Below are positions 11,201-23,200 of a stretch of 64,000 bases of DNA, piece by piece. Within the stretch, counting starts at the first letter, position 1; each line of letters begins with the position of its first letter. Source of the stretch: Paralichthys olivaceus (lineage: Eukaryota > Chordata > Actinopteri > Pleuronectiformes > Paralichthyidae); the NCBI RefSeq assembly GCF_024713975.1, contig NC_091099.1:16039501-16103500 (forward strand), given 5' to 3'. The notes beneath the pieces were generated by a model. The model was not told the DNA's origin. It did no database searches and worked only from the letters and a program-made list of their open reading frames with translations. A program made the position numbers and the translations under genes.

Positions 11201-12875
11201 CTACTCTCCCTCCCCGAGCGGTGCTCCTCACTCCCTCCTCTCCTCTCCCACGATGCAAAGCACCCCGACTCTACACAACAACTTGAATTCATCCGCTAGT
11301 CCAAATCTAAAGAGAAACACAGGTATGACATTACTTTGAGTGGATGTTGTTAAAAACTGGTTTGATACCCCCCCAACACATTGATAATGAAATTAATATT
11401 TGTTTCAATATACAGTAAATGCAGTTTACACAGACAGGATTCTTTCTCATGTATCATGGTATAAATCTAAAGAGAACCCGACATTCAATTAAAAATTATT
11501 TTCACTTTTTTCTGTCAGATGAGAGCCCCACCCCTCTTATACCCACTCGGCTGCCCATGGCTCTGGCCCTGGGACAGCAGCAGCAGCAGCTGGCACAAGC
11601 TGCCACATTGGAGCATCTCAGAGAGCGGCTGGAGCGAGGAGCTGCAGCCGCCGCAGCCGATGCTCCAGAGAAGAAAATGATGCGGCTGGCAGAGGAGCAG
11701 CAGCGCCTCATGCAGCAGGCGCTCCAACAAAACCTCCTGGCCATGGCCTCTCACTTCAACCCAATGAACCTCAAGCTTAACAATGGACATGGTGGGTTAA
11801 CCAAACTTTACTGACATAGATAATTATTAAACATGAAGAGTCAATTAATTTGAGTATTTCATATTGTTGTTCTTCCACAGAGAGCAAACAGGATTTGTCT
11901 CTGAGTATCTCCACTAATGGAGCAGCCAGTATCAGTGTGTCTGTGGAGGTCAATGGAACTATTTACTCAGGTATGTGACTTCTTTTACTTTTAAAAGGAA
12001 ACAGTGTTTTTTTTCTCTTCTAAATTCCAAAAGTACTGAGAAATGTTCTGGGATTAATGGGATTTATTTCTATTGAATTAATCATTTCATTTGTCGAAAT
12101 TAGAAATTCAAATTTAATCATTTATTATACACATTTCATACCATCATCACGTCGAGTTTATTGTGAAAACGATGCACATTTTTGAATGAGGATGCACTTT
12201 ACTCTCAGGTCTACTTAAAACCATAGTTAAACATTTTTGGGAAACATTTAAATTTTCTTTCTTACTAAGAATTTGGTTGGAAAATGGGCATTAGTTTAAT
12301 ATCTATGCATAAAGTAGCCTATGTAGCTACATGATTAGCTTAACTCAGCATATATATTGGAAATAGGGAAATTAGCCTTGCTCTTTTATAAAAAAGATAA
12401 TAACTTCTGACCAGCACCTATGAAGCTCATTATCTCGCATTTTATATCTTTTTTATTTAATACATGCAAATACTAAAGTGTAAAAGCAATTAGCCTTACG
12501 AATGCATTTTACTGACTTTTGTCTCTGTTTGCTGTACGCTAGCATTATAATTTTCATTATTTTCATGAATTCTTTGTATATAGAGCAGTTAATATTGAGA
12601 GAATGTTGATAATGTCTACACTGAACTTTGCCTTGAATATTGTAATGTCAGTAAATACAAGAAGCTGAACACACGGAGTGTTTTTAATCTCTATTGTTTT
12701 TAATATTGATCCTTTCTCTGATCAACTGATTGTAGGAAAGCTGTTTGCCCAGAAATCTGCTGCTGCTGTGGCGTCGCAGGCCGTGACTTTGGCAGGAACC
12801 AGTGGTTTCAGTGCCCTCTCCTCCTCACACAGCCCCTCGTCTTCATCATCCACCTCCTCTAAGGGACCAAATTAA
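2286..12875 (+). CDS. arid3b: AT-rich interactive domain protein 3B
   Basis: Sequence-specific nuclear DNA-binding protein of the Bright/ARID3 family, which binds AT-rich sites and acts with E2F/Rb-linked and developmental programmes. Nine coding exons join in phase: 2286-2312, 3012-3590, 8647-8721, 8823-8895, 10256-10439, 11072-11322, 11519-11791, 11881-11970, 12736-12875, giving about 563 residues, close to human ARID3B. Seen: an N-terminal amphipathic/Gln-rich segment beginning KLEAVMEHLQRQQ (about 25-37); an acidic Asp/Glu tract (about 96-124); the ARID fold (about 228-325, with LYELDNDP, RIPIMAKQILDLY and SAAFTLRTQY); a short Gln run; and the C-terminal REKLES region with SISVSVEVNGTIYSGKLFAQ. 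The SRDFAK segment before the ARID is typical of ARID3B rather than 3A or 3C, and edc3 and csk nearby support 3B. Two ATGs are adjacent; the second (2289) has the stronger Kozak context. Intron 2 is about 5 kb, and intron 8 carries an old repeat. Confidence 0.93.
4340..4480. promoter_or_regulatory. Candidate non-coding element in arid3b intron 2
   Basis: A stretch of balanced base composition inside a very AT-rich 5-kb intron, with a TTAATGAGGCC homeodomain-like core near 4411. Similar islands lie at 8190-8340 in the same intron and 9880-10140 in intron 4. No coding potential is seen. Function is inferred only from composition and placement in a developmental regulator. Confidence 0.25.
6690..7452. 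repeat. Probable diverged long interspersed repeat
   Basis: About 760 bases within arid3b intron 2 in which short phrases recur loosely, such as TAGTTAAAAT, TAGCTAAA, ATAGTTGAAATAGTTA and AAACATATT. It ends with a unit containing GACAAAGGTTGGGAACCACT. That terminal phrase is familiar from dispersed teleost repeats. No terminal repeats or ORF are visible, so the class is unknown. Confidence 0.45.
8190..8340. promoter_or_regulatory. Candidate non-coding element in arid3b intron 2
   Basis: A GC-balanced island containing a G-run followed by CCTAATGAGCATGGGGCC and CTTTAATCCCC, set in AT-rich intron about 300 bases before exon 3. This suggests a conserved regulatory element but is not proof of one. 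Confidence 0.25.
9880..10140. promoter_or_regulatory. Candidate non-coding element in arid3b intron 4
   Basis: About 260 bases of mixed composition just upstream of the main ARID exon, containing CATTAATTGG, TGATTGGCAGACA and GCAACAAGG. These resemble homeodomain, CCAAT/NF1-half and Sox-like cores. There is no ORF and no repeat signature, so this is the best candidate for a conserved element in arid3b. Confidence 0.3.
12215..12495. repeat. Diverged copy of an abundant teleost repeat
   Basis: Lies in arid3b intron 8. Diagnostic phrases in order are AACATTTTTGGGAAACA, TATGTAGCTACATGATTAGC, TTGGAAATAGGGAAATTAGC, GACCAGCACCTATGAAGCTC and AAAGTGTAAAAGCAAT. I recognise this order from a very common interspersed fish repeat. 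The copy is heavily mutated, so it is old. No target duplication is visible. Confidence 0.6.
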
Positions 12876-15800
12876 GGTTTACTGGCTATTAGATCTGTCA
12901 AAACAACTACCAAGTGTACTTCTCTTGTCAGACAACTCTGTGAACTTTGTAGGGAAATCAGCCGCAACACATTCCACCTTAGTTTTTCCATTACCCTGAC
13001 AGCGTAATGTGCTCGTCAATGGGACACTGGTGTTTGACCAGACTGACTATAATATAGATTTGAATCACAGTTTACCTTAGTGCCTGGCAGAAGCTTCTTT
13101 TTGAAATGTACTGGCACTCATGTGTGAAGGGCTTTACATGGTTTGTTTAGAAGTGTCTTTAGAGCAGAAAAGTGCACAATGAGAACCAATTCCAACAGGT
13201 TTTTTCTTTTAATGTCAGCTACATTTGTAGCTAATCATCAAACAGGTCTTTAGCTGCCCTCTTTCCTTAGTCCTCGGTAGATCAGTGTGGTTGCCAAAGT
13301 GCAGCTAGTGAAGACCAAAAAGCTGTATTTCAGTACAATAGGTTTAATGATTATCAAAGGTTTTCACTGAAGCCATTTTTTTTTCTTCCTGTTGGCAAAA
13401 AGTTGGTTTAATTTCAGTGGAAGTGTGTAGTTTATTGTCAGCTGTAGTATTTACTTAAGAATCAAATGCAATTTAAAAGAAATTGGTTGACGGTTGGTTG
13501 GATTTTTTTTTGTAATGTATTTTTTTAATTTAATCATTTGGCCTGGCCTTAAAAAGTGCAAACATTTTTGTTTATTCAATCAGTTTTGAATCAAAGGCAA
13601 ATTTTTGAGGACAAGGTTCCTGCAGTGAGATGTAGGCCTATGTTAGAAAGGAGTGATAAAACATTTACCTCATTTGACTTCCCACGATTGTAAGTTTTGT
13701 GGAAGTTTGTTCTGGACTCAGGAATGTCCTCTGGACTTGTCACTGTTCCATCTCATAATATATTGCTGTGTTGTATTTGTATAAACGTAAAGAATGTATC
13801 ATTAATGACCTCAAGCTTTTGACAAGTGAACACTGAAACAGTGCTACCTCACTCTTCTGGAGAAATATGCAATAGTTATTGCAGCATGTGTTGGTTTAGC
13901 CATCTGCTGAAATAATCTGCATGTGGACAATCAAGTAGACATATCACTGCAAACAAATGTCACTGTGAACTTGGCAAAAAAAATCAAAGTTAATGTTAAA
14001 CTCTGTTTTGGTATTTGATTAACATATTTCCTGGACATGTGGCCATGAGGAATAAAGAAATCTTGTGTGCTGTTGACAGACTGTGTTCTGTTGTCTCATT
14101 TAAGATATTACAATGTGTTTCACCTTAAACTGATCTCTAATTCGTAAAGTAAAAGCGTTTTAGAGCAAGTGGGATTAATTCATTTCTGGTTTTCTTCTTT
14201 CACCTGCATCACACTGACTTCATCTGTGATTTATCTGAGTTTATGTTGTCACATTTATTGATCTGAATGTCAAAAATTGACTTCCATGATAAAATCTGAT
14301 GTATATTGCACCTACTTTCATCGCAGTTCAAATTCACTCAAGCTGCACATACTCATTGATATCAGTTTACTTAATATACCAGATTTTTCATCAAGAGTTA
14401 TTGATTATTCCCTGACAAACTGGCGAAAATGTAAAAAAAAAAAAGTCCTATCTTGCAATGTGATAAAAAAATAAATAAACCCCAAAATTAAATGGGTTCT
14501 TTCTTGGTCCATGTTCCAGCTTAACACAACGTTTCATGGAATATTTGTTCCTTGGTTTTTGCGTAATCCTGCAAACTAGCAAACATCCAAGAAAAAAACA
14601 GACTGGTGAAAACTTCCTTAGGAGAGGTAATTAAATACCAATGGTAAAATGCAAATAACCACTCTCACATATTAACTTGCATACTTGCATCTGTAATGAT
14701 TACTTACATTTAATGTACTCAATGCTACATTCAACTAAATATTTATATGAAGATGTTCTGTCATGTATTAAACTACTCAGCTGCGGTTATCCAGCATTAC
14801 AATATATAACAGTATAATTTAAATTATACTAAGAACTAATAATATCCATGTACTTTCATATCAGTGTCAGGACTATCTCTTCAAAGTGAATATTTTTAAT
14901 AAGTGTCTTTACTGAGAAGAATATTAAAAAAATACTGTACTTAGTTGAGTGACCAGGTGGGGGTAGCATTTCCTCCTCTACAAAATATACATATACGTCA
15001 TAAACATATGAGTTCAAGGGGTAATACATCCACATAAATAAAAAATACTTTTTATAGTATATGTAGTTAATCGTTATTTTCACATCTTTGGAACCTGGAA
15101 TCAACAACGAGCTAAAAAAACATTTTTTAACCAATCCCTGCCCTGGGTTTTATTCTCAGTCAAGCTTTGTCTTTGGTGTCAAACCAAATGCGTTTCACAT
15201 CTCTTAAGGTTTTTAAATTGAAATCACCACATGGTGTATGTAGAACATGAAATGCAGAAAGAGTGTGTTTGAGATTTAATTCCTGAAATCTGATGTGCAG
15301 CAGACTAATGAGAGGAGGGGGCTGCACTAATGGAGATAAGAGCTGAGGGGATGAGTTGCAGGATTTACTGTCGAGGTAGTTATTCTATAGTGACACTGCT
15401 GGATTGGTATCTGGAGCAGTGTGGAAGAAAGATGCTACATGGCACAACTGAGAGGTATTATGAGATGGATGTCTCCGCCCATGGTCCCCGCCCCCCCAGA
15501 GGGGAATAATACCGGTCAAGTCACTCGGCAGATGAGGGGACTGACTGTGGTGGGACCAAGACTGGGATGAACTGAACAGATATTAGGACAGCAGGAGGAC
15601 TTTCTGATTTGAAACGAGCTGAACGACTTGATAGAAACTCATGGAATAAGGGCTCTGAATGACAGATATCTTTTTTTAATAATTGTTAGGACATCATGTA
15701 ATGTGCAGGTATTGTTGCTGAAACTTGAGATTGGAAATATACGGGATATTTTAAAGGGATGTTTCTTTTTTGCCTTTTTGCCTTTTGCACTCAACAATGA

Positions 15801-15952
15801 TGTCTTTGATTGATCTTCTGAAGCAAAGATTCACTTTCAGCACTGAAAGCCAGAATGTGTTTTCATCAGTCAAGCAAATGATCGTCATTACTGGGACCTC
15901 TCCGCCTCTGAGGATAATTCTCTAGGAAAGCATTTAGCCCACTGTTTGCACC
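12876..15952. other. arid3b 3' UTR and spacer before the syt-like gene
   Basis: The first 1.2 kb is probably arid3b 3' untranslated sequence, T-rich and ending near a poly(A) signal at 14051. From about 14100 to 15280 it is AT-rich spacer in which I see nothing. From about 15290 to 15950 it is GC-balanced and probably holds the promoter and 5' UTR of the syt-like gene, including GC-rich runs at 15475-15500. Confidence 0.6.
14051..14056 (+). terminator. arid3b poly(A) signal
   Basis: AATAAA about 1,175 bases after the arid3b stop, followed within 50 bases by GT-rich sequence (TTGTGTGCTGTTG, CTGTGTTCTGTTGTC), the normal layout for cleavage and polyadenylation. Confidence 0.7.
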
Positions 15953-18900
15953 ATGCCTTACCATGATGAAGAGTACCCTGGTCAGCCTCTGTGGCAGTCA
16001 GTGCTGCTCTTCTGCTGTAAGGGGATGATCGAGGGCATCATGGTCGTACTCTTCTTCTGGCTCCTGGTGCAGGTCCTCTTCACCAAACAACTGGAAGGTA
16101 CGGTCTTAAAGGATCATGTTTATCTCATTATAAAATAATGGTTATATGCCTATAAATATATTAGAAGAGATGACTGGACTCATTTATCCTGTACATTCTG
16201 GCAGTGAATAGATCTAGTGATGATTCCTGTGTAAACGATAGGGGACCAAAGGACAACATTCAAATGTCCTTGTTCTGTGAAGCCAAAGTTAATGGGGCAT
16301 CATCAGGCCAACAATTCAAGAAGATCTTCAGAAGTTACTACAGTTTTTTGTACAATATTCGCTCTTTGTTTTACAATCTATCCTTCATAAATCAACAAAG
16401 AATTTCAGGGGTAAAATATAGATAATTTAGAATAACTGTATTTTTGCACAGATGGATTATGGTTTCTATCTCTTTCACTGGATACAGTGGTTAGGAAGGG
16501 GTCTTATAAGGAGGAATGAACATAAAAATACTTGTGATTGATGTTTTATGAAAGAATTGAAAATGCAAAATATGTAATGCTGTAATCCAAGGCCTGCATT
16601 AGAGTAAGAGAATTTTAAATCTCCTGCCATCTGACTGCCTTTATTATTCTCCCTCATGTCTACAGTTCACCTACAAATTCTCCTCTTGGTCGGCCTCATC
16701 GTCTTCTGTCTCTGTCTGATCCTGGGATGTGTCCTGTGCTGGAGGAAAAGTCAGATTTGTTCAGCGAAAGACAAAGATCCTGTGACGCCACCTCCTGCTG
16801 AGCCCGTGACCTTTGCCCAGAGCTCACCTCCCTCAGCAGCAACAACAGCATCCAGGCAGCAGTATGAGGAGCTGGACGGAGACCTGCTGGAGTATCCCTC
16901 CACTTTCACTAGCCCTGCCCCTTCGGAGGGTGAATGCCCCTCTCTGCCATTTCCTAATCAAGCTCGAACTGCCTCTGAGCAGAAGGAGCAGCAAAAGTCT
17001 TATTTTTCCTTTCGCCGTCTCAGCACACCACCACTAACGTCACCGCTGTATAAACCCATAGATCCCAGCCACAGTTCCCTGCCCATGTTTCCCAAGCTGG
17101 CACTATTGTCCAAAACATGTAATGCTCTGCAGAGGCGGTGCAGTGTCACTGGAGACAATATATCTTATAGTGAACACAGCAGGCTCACCAGCCCTGGTGC
17201 TTTCTCTCCGTCAATGCCTGAGGAACCAATCCCACTGGCTCCACTGATCTATGGCTCCAGTGCCAGCTGCAAACAGCCAGCATCACAAACACCCTGCCTC
17301 CATTTCACCATGGCCTTCTCTCCAGAGGAGCAGACCCTGGCAGTCACCGTCTTCAGCCTCAGTGGGACGCCTCACAGACTGGAGGACGTGTCCGTGCTCG
17401 GCAGCCTGCCGCCTTTGTACCCCTGTCCCACACAGGCCTCTGTCCAGAGCCGCCTAAGCACGGAGCCACGCAGCCTTGTCCTGCTTTTGAAGGTGAACTC
17501 TGTGAATGAGCTCCAGAGGTGCACGCTCAGAGCAGCTGTGTACACCCGAGAGCCGCAAAGCCTGGGAGGCACCACGCTCGGTGAACTGGAGGTGGAATGT
17601 GGAGGAACAGATTGGAGAGCAGAGCATCCAATTCATTACATGAAAGAACTAAAACCAAACAAGGGGAAACTAAAAAAGGTAGTGGCTGGTTGAAATAATA
17701 TCATTGAGTCTGACAGTATATTTTTGGATAGAGAAATGATCAGATTCACTTGTTACAAGGCCCAAGAGCAAACATCTGTTTCTGGGCCCCTTTGGCCCTT
17801 TTGGGCACATTTAGGACTTGAGGTCTACATTCATGTCCGATACAGAGACACACAGTGAACCTGGGGGTGTGGGGGGTCCTGCATTGCATGGGGGTTACCA
17901 GTTAAAATGACCTGCTAAAACTAATAAAGAAATTGATGAGCTTGATTTTTGTGCTCAGTAATGTCATGTCATTCTCTTAGATCATTTCTGTGTTGTCAGT
18001 TTGCTACAAAGCAAAATTCTCCCCCCTCCCCCCCGACAGACTCTTTGTCCCCTCTTTGTTGAACTTTTGCCCTCTTCCCTGCAGAGTTTGATCTCCCAGC
18101 ATACACCGACACATAAGGGGCTTAGCTGTCCTCCGCAGATCTTCATTTTGCTGCACTATCAGTCCCTGGCCCACCGGATCAAAACCACAGTCCTCAGAGC
18201 GGATAACCTGGACAAACTTGCATACATGTCAGCAGCACCAGGTAAAACTGGCATTTATCCTCAGTTGAATTTGTTTAAATATGTGTTCGACTTATAGGGA
18301 TTCCATAAGGGCATGCTGCATGGAGACATTATGTAAAATTGTGTGGACCTAACGTTTGCCTTGCAGGGACAGAGGTAAAATAATTCCCTATGTTTGCTTC
18401 TAATGTTTGAGGGATTAGATGATGTCTACAGGATGTGAATGCCGCTGGAGATCATCCCCTTTTTTTAATGACATTGTGGTTTAATCCTTCACTCTTCACA
18501 ATCCTCTGGAAAATGTTCCAATCTCCTCTGAATCTCTGGTCTGACAGTAATAATCTTTGTTTGCATTAGCCTGTCTGCCCATTCGATTTTATGATATCTG
18601 TTTCATGTGCAGTATGTCACATAAGATAATCTGTTTTGGTTTGCATCAGACTCTGAAGGAAGAATATACACAGTAAAGAGTAGATAGGACTGTGTTACTA
18701 TTGCTAAAGACTTAACTCTTAATTTTATGCATCATAGCTCATTGTTGTTCTTGTTATTTATTCCAGTTAAATATTCCAGGTTTTGTAACTGGACTGTGTA
18801 TATAAATGTTATGTTTCCAAATATCATGTGTGTTTTAGTTTCAAATACAAATCTAATCTGATACAGGGGTAGCGAAGCATTACAAATATTGCAGTTACTA

Positions 18901-19539
18901 CAATATTAAAAAAAATATTATTTTAAACATTATTAATAATACAGTATCTTACTTTTTGTCTATGTGGTATATTCACATACAAGAGGTAGTATATCATAAA
19001 GTTTACTTTATTAATTTGTAAATAATAGTACATTAGTTTCTTTCCTTTTTTCTTATTGAATCTTATTTCTATGCTTAATTTATTTTACTGTAGAACAGAT
19101 TTTTTCACACTTTCTGTGTTCAGATTACCAGGTGGTGATCAATCTGCATCACGACAGAACTGTGATCAGCAGCAGAGAGTCTAAGGGCGGCTCCTGCACT
19201 GTGTGGAACACCTCATTCCTGTTTGACATTCCTCCAGGAGACATCAGTCAGCTGCCCCTCATGCTCGAGTTCATAATCATGCAGGTACGAATTTCTTTGG
19301 GAGCTCACACTTATACAATAAAATTATAAATACATTCATTTGTATTGTAACTACACTATAAATTTCCTATTCTGCTCTCTATTACGTGACAGAATCACAT
19401 GGACTCAGAGGCTAAAGTTCTTGGTCGAGTCGTCATCGGTGCAGCGGCTGCAGATGCAGGCCGCGCTCACTGGAGGGACATGTGCAGTCTGCAGATGGAG
19501 CAGGCACGCTGGCACAATGTTGAACCACAACCACAATAG
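15953..19539 (+). CDS. Synaptotagmin-like protein with degenerate C2 domains
   Basis: Predicted membrane protein of the synaptotagmin class. Five exons join in phase: 15953-16097, 16666-17678, 18085-18241, 19124-19284, 19393-19539, giving about 540 residues. Seen: two hydrophobic segments (about 24-43, and 51-72 ending CVLCWRK); a long Pro/Ser-rich linker; a first C2-like domain (about 258-375, starting near PCLHFTMAF); and a second (about 400-530) ending with RAHWRDMCSLQ and ARWHNVEP, which match the C2B helix and the tryptophan motif of synaptotagmins. Most calcium-binding aspartates are absent: the first domain lacks the DPYV and DFD loops, and the second keeps DYQV but has MQNHMDSEA where LDYDKIGKND is usual. 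Calcium-independent action is therefore inferred, as in Syt8, 12 and 13. The subtype is not assigned; a fish-specific synaptotagmin or a syt8/13/15 relative is possible. The ATG at 15953 has an ACC context. Confidence 0.8.
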
Positions 19540-19663
19540 ATACACATGTCCTTAAAAACTGTTCTGTGACCAGAGGACCTAATACACTGTGATCTCAGAG
19601 CTGATGTTGATATGACAGTTCTAATGGATGGATTCCTGAGCACCATGAACATGGCCTTATTTT

Positions 19664-19669
19664 AATAAA
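19664..19669 (+). terminator. Poly(A) signal of the syt-like gene
   Basis: The first AATAAA, 125 bases after the stop codon. The overlapping TTTAAT (19661-19666) would read ATTAAA on the minus strand, so this AT-rich spot could serve both convergent genes. Confidence 0.5.
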
Positions 19670-20160
19670 TCCATTATTACATAATAATGATTTGTCGAAT
19701 AATACATTATGAGACCAGACATTATATAATAGTATATTTTTTCAAACTGTTATATCAATAAAGGAAAAAAAAGGAAGGTAGGTGAACAGAAATATATGGT
19801 CTGTATATCTAATAATACTGTCACTCAAGTGTTTATGTCTATGAGACTTTTCATTTATATGATACGTGAGTAACACATGTTCTTTATATACTATAAAACT
19901 CTTTTGAGACACATTTGAAATATCTTGTCGGCTGCAGGATTTCCTAAATGTTAAAGTGCTGTGAGGAACCATGTAATATAAATAAAGCACACATTTGCCT
20001 GAGGTTGGTGGCTTCATCACTCAGTGAAGTGCTCTGTTAGATTGGCTACAAAAAAAATCACAATCTTTGTATGTATTATTCAAAAGCATCTGCGTCATCT
20101 TCTCAAAAGGGTTATTTTTAAATACAATATGAGCTAAAAGGTACAAAGACAATAGGGTAT

Positions 20161-20161
<1 letters not shown>

Positions 20162-20195
<34 letters not shown>
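20162..20195. repeat. (TA)n microsatellite
   Basis: About 34 bases of alternating TA just beyond the coiled-coil gene's stop codon, in its 3' UTR. Confidence 0.95.
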
Positions 20196-20198
<3 letters not shown>

Positions 20199-20217
20199 TC
20201 TTGCACAATGCAAGTTT

Positions 20218-23200
20218 TCACAAAACACCCTGTCCCTCCTCCTCATCTTCATCAGGGCTGCAGATATCTACAAGCTCAGCCAGGAATACTCCATCAGGGT
20301 AGAAGGACGGTGTCCTCTGCTGCAGGTCACACTCATCTGAACAGTGAGTCAGGATGGACTCTTCAGTATCTGAAGATGTGTCTGATACTTTCTCTGCTGC
20401 AGTGTGAAGATCCTGGATCGGCTCCTTGAATCTTATGACTTAAATCAAAATAAATAAGGTTGACATGATTAAAACAGGATCCATTTATTCAAATGTCAAG
20501 TCTAATAAATGTTTTACACATGCATGAGCTATAAAGCAAATGTAGACAAAGAAGGAGATTAATTCAAAGTAAGGATTTATCCACCAGTGAAGATTGTAAT
20601 GATACAATTAGCCATTTCAATTTGTTAGTTCATTAAGTTATGGCCATGTGTGAATATGTCCCTGTTTGAGGAAAATTATAGAGATTTAAACTATAAACTT
20701 GACACAGATTAAAGCACATACATCTACACAACTGATTATATTGATTTATGTATATTTTACCTTGCTGCAGATTCTCATTATTTGCCTTCAGATCGCTGAT
20801 TTCTGCACTCACAGCTGACATCTAGTAGAAGAGAGGATGGTTTTGGATGCTTTTTTAGTCAAACACTTCCGAATGCATTTACTTTTTTGTGAATCTATCT
20901 TTATTGTCAGCAGCCAAAATAGATCATATTCAAAATCCTGATCAACCCTGTAGACCTTTTTAAAACACACTGTAGTTTTTATTTCAGGTTTTGAAAAGCT
21001 GCATTTGGTCATAGATAATACAGCTCAGACTTTGAACCAATCACCATGTTCACTGTCTGTTAACAGAACAGTGGTGGTCACAGGCCCTCAGTGTAAGACA
21101 GCGACATACTGTAACTCTTGCCCATCCTCTTATGGTCGAGTTAGATGAGTTCCAGTCGAGCGGCTCACTCCTCAGCTTCAAATCCGATTATTCACCAAGC
21201 AGAAAGGGTCATATGTGAGATTATGGATGAACTGCGTTTAACATGGAGTTTAAGTGGTTATGCAGCCATGTCACCATGTACTATTTGCTGTTTGATTGAG
21301 GCAGGACCTGGGATTAGTGCTGTCTGCACATATGTGTGTGCATGTAATGAGTGGATGTAGACGCAGCTCCATTAATTTCATGATATAATCTACAAGTCAC
21401 GATTAATTATATTAATTTAAATCAGTTGCAGATGCTTATGAAGCATATAGTGGGATGAGGAAAGGGGCCTTTTGAGTGGTGTGTTGGCTGGAGGTTTATG
21501 TTGATGTTTCTGTGGTATAACTTGTGCTCTTAGCATTGACGTTCATGTATACAGCACCTCTTTAGGATTGAGTGTTGATCTCCACCCTCTGCAAGTAAAG
21601 CACTCCTAACCTTGTTTCCCTGTTTGTGGAGGTTTTCCTCAGCCTGGGCCTCTCCTGCCAACCCTTCCTCCTCCCCTCCTTGGTCACTGCTCTCCTCGTC
21701 CTCCTCGAACACTGGCATCAAACCGGGGCTCTGCTGACAGCTCCACCTGTCCACTGCAGTCTAAATAAAATATTAAACACACACAACCTGAGCTCCTTCT
21801 GCGAACCTTAGTGGCTCATCGGCTGGAAATAAAGATGGAAGACATGAAATTTCCCCCCAAAATTAAGTCAAAGTGTTTCAATTGCCCCCTGGTGGCTGGC
21901 TGCAGAATATGTCATACCCCAGCCTGCATCGTGTTGACAGATGAAACTAAAAAATCCAAGAATACATTAAATACATTTTCTCTAAGAGGGCATCTATCAT
22001 TTTAGGTAGTTCTTAACACACTGATATTTGTGTTCATAAAACTTGTTTACATTTTAAATTTTTTTGATGCAATAAACACGAGATGATGATTGACAGTGAT
22101 TGATCAAGAGCTCTCTATGATCACTACAGCACAGACCCTGATCCAGTGACATCATTAGTGGAAGATGTGTGATTCACATCGTCCATCTCTATAAACAGTC
22201 TCTGATCTAATCCATGTCGTTACTGTCAGGATGGTCATGTTCCCTCAGTTCTTAGTTCTTACCCTGACAGCTTTAGGAGTGGGAGTCCAGTCCTGAGGTG
22301 AGAAGGTCCCAGTCTGAGCAGCTGCTGACGTGTTGTCAACATTTCCCTCCTCATTTCCTTCTCGCTCTTTGAACAAACTCTTCAACTACCAAAATGATGA
22401 GATACAGAATATTTAGATACCTTTGATACTAATGTAATATATTAATATTTATTAATGTAAAATATTAATAAATGAACTCATTATGCAGCGTGGTCCAATA
22501 ATATATGCTAGTATATTATATTGTTGATGCAGTAATTAGCACATGCAGTATTTCAATGTTGCTGCTCATATATTTTTTTATATTTTTATATTTTATATTT
22601 ATTCTTTGGTGGCTTGTGAACATCCTCCAGGAAATTATCCCATCATCCTCTTTGGTTTTATTTTATGAATCTGAATCTGTGATGTAACTAATAACTAAAG
22701 TTGAGTAAACCTCAAAACAGCCCATATTGAATTACTCTCCACCACTGCTGTTTAACACTTGATACAAATTGTAATATAGTGTAAAAATATTATGGCCAAT
22801 TCTGTCTAATAGTTGTTAAAATAAGGTGAAGTGGAATCATGTTGGTATTATACATATATATATACGTATATAACATATATATATATACCTGCTCAGTGAC
22901 CATTCTGTTCTGCTGGACTGTCTCCAGATTAACTGGACAGACAGATCCATCCTTCCTGCCTTCCACAGGTGGTTTCTCATCTTTCACCTGCTGATTAGGT
23001 ATCAGTGGTTTTTCATATTCATCACCAGCACACGCAGGAAGCCATCTTTGAGGGTTTCCTGTTTCCTGTCTCTTTACCGGGTAAAGCTGCTTTAGTGTTT
23101 GAAGCTTCTGGATTGCCAACATTTTCTCCTGCTGCTGATTCACCATCCTCCCGCTCTCTGAAAACATGGAAGATGAAGGTTTGGAGCTGAACCAGTGAGG

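Larger units (their letters stand above)
19540..20217. other. Convergent 3' spacer between syt-like and coiled-coil genes
   Basis: Holds the 3' UTRs of two genes transcribed towards each other. AATAAA signals on the plus strand lie at 19664-19669, 19757-19762 and 19981-19986. A (TA)n tract at 20162-20195 abuts the coiled-coil stop. No coding exon is seen. Confidence 0.7.
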
